From: Rickettsiales bacterium
GTDB lineage: Bacteria; Pseudomonadota; Alphaproteobacteria; Rs-D84; CACZYB01
DNA: 7,965 nt
Assembly: GCA_031255155.1 (NCBI GenBank)
Contig: JAIRTB010000024.1
Location: 1-7,965 of the forward strand
Direction of reading: 5' to 3'
Shown piece after piece: positions 6,479 to 7,965 of the stretch. How positions within the stretch are numbered: the first letter of the stretch is position 1; the number at the start of each line of letters is the position of its first letter. Under the pieces are notes generated by a model. It was given only the letters and a program-made list of their open reading frames with translations. It did no database searches and was not told where the DNA came from. The translations under genes were made by a program, and so were the position numbers.

Positions 6479-6506
6479 TTGCAATTTTGTCGATGTATAG
6501 TATAAT
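6479..6506 (+). promoter_or_regulatory. Promoter of rpmE
   Basis: The -35 TTGCAA (6479-6484) and -10 TATAAT (6501-6506) are separated by 16 bp. The expected start is about 6513, leaving a leader of about 28 nt that carries an AAAGGA ribosome-binding site (6527-6532) 8 nt before the rpmE ATG. It overlaps the gmk promoter completely. Confidence 0.65.
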
Positions 6507-6525
6507 GCCCGGCACGGAAAGTCAA
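6499..6525 (-). promoter_or_regulatory. Probable promoter of gmk
   Basis: On the minus strand TTGACT (6520-6525) and TATACT (6499-6504) are separated by 15 bp, shorter than ideal. The -35 and next two bases (TTGACTTT) match the rplM promoter. The start would be near 6492, about 30 nt before the gmk ATG. This rules out translation from the upstream in-frame ATG at 6558. Confidence 0.5.
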
Positions 6526-6540
6526 CAAAGGATTTGCGAA

Positions 6541-6771
6541 ATGAAAAAAGGCGTCCACCCGGAATATAACGAATACGAAGTGATAATGACTACTGGCGAG
6601 AAAATAAGGATGCGCTCGACCTTGAAAAGAACCGAGCCGTTAAAGCTCGATATAGACCCGAATACTCACCCGGCTTGGACGGGCAAACGTAATACCAAGG
6701 ATATAGGCGGCGGCGCGGCGGACCGGTTCAACAAGAGGTTTTCCGCATTCGGCAAGAAATCCGCAACATAA
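6541..6771 (+). CDS. rpmE: 50S ribosomal protein L31 (zinc-independent type)
   Basis: L31 helps form an inter-subunit bridge on the 70S ribosome. The 76 residues open MKKGVHPEYNEYEVIMTTGE and contain TRST-like RMRSTLKR, the typical LDIDPNTHPAWTG (36-48) and the basic end RFNKRFSAFGKK. There is no cysteine, so this is the zinc-free form; the wording matches alphaproteobacterial L31. The ATG at 6541 has AAAGGA (6527-6532) 8 nt upstream and lies behind its own promoter. The frame stays open far upstream into gmk on the other strand, but this is chance. The 3' end, including the stop codon, is part of a 26-bp tandem duplication. Confidence 0.95.
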   Translation: MKKGVHPEYNEYEVIMTTGEKIRMRSTLKRTEPLKLDIDPNTHPAWTGKRNTKDIGGGAADRFNKRFSAFGKKSAT

Positions 6772-6802
6772 CCGGCGCCAAGAAATCCGCAATATAATCG
6801 AC
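6751..6802. repeat. 26-bp imperfect tandem duplication over the rpmE stop codon
   Basis: The copies at 6751-6776 and 6777-6802 match at 22 of 26 positions by eye. Both contain AAGAAATCCGCAA followed by a TAA. The first copy encodes the last L31 residues and the stop; the second copy lies in the 3' untranslated region and is not in the same frame. Confidence 0.85.
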
Positions 6803-6841
6803 GCGAGGACATTCGGCGAAATTCCACAAAGTTTTTTTTAA

Positions 6842-7093
6842 TCAGGCCGCTTTGCCTTGGTTTTTGATAGCTTTAATAATGGAAGAATTAGCGTTTTGAT
6901 CGGTCTCTTTGGAATTGCCCAAAGACAATTTTCCGTTCGGTGCTTCTGATTGGTTCAAAGGAATATTTTTTTTCAGCGCATTGTCGGCGGCCTCGGCGGA
7001 CGATTCCCAATTTCCAAGCAAAGATTTAAGGTCGACCAGACGGTCTCGCCATAGTTCAGCTTTGTCTTTCTCGGATTTCTGCTCTGCGGCCAT
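6842..7093 (-). CDS. Hypothetical protein, 83 aa
   Basis: I do not recognise this protein. It is short, hydrophilic and highly charged, without a membrane segment, signal peptide or cysteine. The first part (about residues 5-45) is rich in Lys, Glu, Asp and Leu and may form a helix or short coiled coil (KDKAELWRDRLVDLKSLLG). The second part is rich in Asn, Ser, Gln and Lys and looks disordered, ending KAIKNQGKAA. Expression is well supported: ATG 7093 has AAAGG/AGGA (7102-7107) about 8 nt upstream, and a strong promoter sits at 7119-7147. The frame is open further upstream to 7423, but that part is antisense to the tRNA and lies before the promoter. Its base composition looks more AT-rich than its neighbours, so it may be lineage-specific or acquired. 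Confidence 0.7.
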   Translation of the reverse strand: MAAEQKSEKDKAELWRDRLVDLKSLLGNWESSAEAADNALKKNIPLNQSEAPNGKLSLGNSKETDQNANSSIIKAIKNQGKAA

Positions 7094-7118
7094 TATTTTT
7101 TTCCTTTCCTTGAAATAC

Positions 7119-7147
7119 ATTATAACACAATCCAAGGAATTTGTAAA
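7119..7147 (-). promoter_or_regulatory. Promoter of the 83-aa gene
   Basis: On the minus strand TTTACA (7142-7147) and TATAAT (7119-7124) are separated by 17 bp, one mismatch from a full sigma70 consensus. The start would be near 7112, giving a leader of about 19 nt that contains the AAAGGA ribosome-binding site. Confidence 0.7.
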
Positions 7148-7188
7148 GATAAAATCGTATATTGGAAAGATAATCGTAAAAAAATCTT

Positions 7189-7210
7189 TTGTCAAGACCA
7201 TATTTGACAA
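7189..7210. repeat. Inverted repeat in the AT-rich spacer
   Basis: TTGTCAA (7189-7195) and TTGACAA (7204-7210) form a perfect 7-bp inverted repeat around 8 bp. Each arm contains a TTGACA hexamer facing outward. The minus-strand arm is followed after 17 bp by TATCTT, the plus-strand arm after 15 bp by TAAAAT. It could be an operator or a weak divergent promoter pair. The gene-free stretch 7094-7347 is otherwise AT-rich and holds only the two promoters listed. Confidence 0.45.
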
Positions 7211-7310
7211 TTGCATGCCCAGCCTAAAATTTTTCAGACTGTTTTGTCTAAATGGACCGCAACCAAACAATCGCGCCACAATCGAATATGTGTCGGGATC
7301 AATTTCCGGT

Positions 7311-7338
7311 TTGACATTGCAAAGGAAATATATATAAT
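7311..7338 (+). promoter_or_regulatory. Perfect-consensus promoter of tRNA-Thr
   Basis: TTGACA (7311-7316) and TATAAT (7333-7338) are separated by 16 bp. The bases after the -10 (TCCGCGCG) are GC-rich, the discriminator type known from stable-RNA promoters that respond to ppGpp. Transcription should start about 7345, only a few bases before the mature tRNA. Confidence 0.85.
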
Positions 7339-7347
7339 TCCGCGCGT

Positions 7348-7422
7348 GCCGTTGTGGCTCAGTGGTAGAGCACACCCTTGGTAAGGGTGGGGTCGCGAGT
7401 CCGATTCTCGCCAACGGCACCA
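7348..7422 (+). tRNA. tRNA-Thr, anticodon GGT, CCA encoded
   Basis: The sequence folds as a full cloverleaf: acceptor GCCGTTG/CAACGGC (7348-7354 with 7412-7418), D stem GCTC/GAGC (7357-7360 with 7368-7371), anticodon stem CACCC/GGGTG (7373-7377 with 7385-7389) with loop TTGGTAA and anticodon GGT at 7380-7382, five-base variable region, T stem GCGAG/CTCGC (7395-7399 with 7407-7411), discriminator A and a genomic CCA. It reads ACC and ACU. The T loop is TCCGATT, with C at position 55 where U (pseudouridine) is nearly universal. No intrinsic terminator is visible after it. Confidence 0.95.
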
Positions 7423-7501
7423 TTCGTGTGTTGGAAAAATAAACAAAAAATCCGTCTTGCCTTTTGTGCCTTTTCAGCCGCTTTCAATAGAACGATTCTT
7501 T

Positions 7502-7965
7502 TCAAACCGCTTGTTTTTTAAGGCGGTATCCGACATTTCGCACTGTGGTGATGTAAACGGGCATCTTGGGATCCGTTTCGATCTTGCGGCGCAGGCGGGC
7601 GACCCACACATCGACGCTGCGCACGGACGAGCCGAGAAAGTCGGCGATATCGTGGCGGGAAGCCGCCTCTCCGCTCTTGTCCAAAAGATATTCCATGATC
7701 TTTTGCTCTGTTTCGGAAAGCTTGAAAAAATCGGCGCCGCGATGGAAAAATCCGTTTTCCCTGTCGTATCCAAAACTCGCCGAACCGTGCTTGCGGCGCA
7801 GGGCGATGCCGATTCTAAGGAATAGCTCCTTTGGCAGGAACGGCTTGGCAAGGAAATCGTCCGCGCCCGTGGAAAGGCCGTCCAGTTTGCATTTCGTGTC
7901 CCCCGCGGCGGTAAGGATGATGGCCGGACTGGAAACCCCCGCCCTGCGCAGGCGGCGTATAAAGG
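7502..7965 (-). CDS. OmpR/PhoB-family response regulator, C-terminal part
   Basis: About 153 residues of a two-component response regulator are visible; its start lies beyond the right edge. The first part is the end of a receiver domain: the conserved Thr in IILTA, then GADDFLAKPF with the invariant Lys-Pro. A linker leads to a winged-helix DNA-binding domain: KLSETEQKIMEYLLDKSGEAASR, the recognition region SSVRSVDVWVARLRRKIE, and the wing ending ITTVRNVGYRLKK. This arrangement defines the OmpR/PhoB family. The phosphorylated Asp and the acidic pocket are outside the window. The partner kinase and target genes are not visible. It converges with the tRNA-Thr gene, leaving 79 bp without a clear terminator. 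Confidence 0.93.
   Translation of the reverse strand, partial: FIRRLRRAGVSSPAIILTAAGDTKCKLDGLSTGADDFLAKPFLPKELFLRIGIALRRKHGSASFGYDRENGFFHRGADFFKLSETEQKIMEYLLDKSGEAASRHDIADFLGSSVRSVDVWVARLRRKIETDPKMPVYITTVRNVGYRLKKQAV

Noticed and set aside
6154..6540. Long N-terminal extension of L31 upstream of 6541
   Set aside because: Antisense to gmk and upstream of the rpmE promoter; the 76-aa form has the family length and a good ribosome-binding site.
6463..6558. Extended start for gmk at 6558
   Set aside because: It would overlap the rpmE start and pass through both promoters; the predicted gmk transcript begins after it.
6803..6842. T run at about 6832-6839 as rpmE terminator
   Set aside because: No GC-rich stem-loop precedes it on the plus strand.
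7094..7423. N-terminal extension of the 83-aa gene to an ATG at 7423
   Set aside because: It would be translated from the antisense of tRNA-Thr and lies upstream of the gene's own promoter and ribosome-binding site.
7423..7501. Terminator between tRNA-Thr and the response regulator
   Set aside because: A/T runs exist, but I find no stable inverted repeat next to them on either strand; only GCCTTTT twice in direct orientation (7459-7474).

Overview
The window looks like ordinary chromosomal DNA from an alphaproteobacterium. It is moderately GC-rich in the genes by eye (not computed) and tightly packed. The lineage call rests on family-level wording in several proteins: the S9 core with its [15 protein letters not shown] stretch, a zinc-less L31 with DIDPNTHPAWTG, a MiaA carrying PLLTAAPS...VPHLLYSF, a class IIA HAD protein of the type usually seen in Alphaproteobacteria, and an OmpR-type regulator. 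Several products are divergent or carry low-complexity additions, so this is probably not a well-studied genus. That last point is inference from memory, not a database search.

Layout, left to right. Positions 1-2030 (minus strand) hold ftsY followed by the 5' part of an RNase J gene that runs off the left edge. miaA (2051-2884, plus strand) diverges from ftsY across only 20 bp and runs tail to tail, with a 6-bp overlap, into a minus-strand cluster. That cluster, read from right to left, is gmk, a NagD-like HAD protein, rplM (L13), rpsI (S9), rpsT (S20) and a small ACT-domain protein. Stop/start overlaps link gmk-HAD, rplM-rpsI and rpsT-ACT, and a near-consensus sigma70-type promoter lies just before rplM. 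On the other side of gmk, rpmE (L31) is read on the plus strand from a promoter that occupies the same DNA as the gmk promoter. Further right are an unrecognised 83-aa gene with its own strong promoter (minus), a tRNA-Thr(GGT) with a perfect-consensus promoter (plus), and the C-terminal part of an OmpR/PhoB-family response regulator (minus) that runs off the right edge.

Most of the genes serve the translation machinery: four ribosomal proteins, a tRNA, tRNA modification (MiaA), RNA processing and decay (RNase J), co-translational membrane targeting (FtsY) and GTP/GDP supply (Gmk). I see no mobile element, CRISPR array, toxin-antitoxin pair, defence island or biosynthetic cluster, and no convincing new multi-gene system. 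The points that deserve a second look are smaller: a 134-residue Lys/Ala-rich extension on S9, a guanylate kinase with altered GMP-site residues coupled to an atypical HAD protein, two back-to-back promoters that overlap completely, a tRNA gene with C at the normally invariant U55, short tandem duplications at gene ends, and the orphan 83-aa gene beside an AT-rich spacer.
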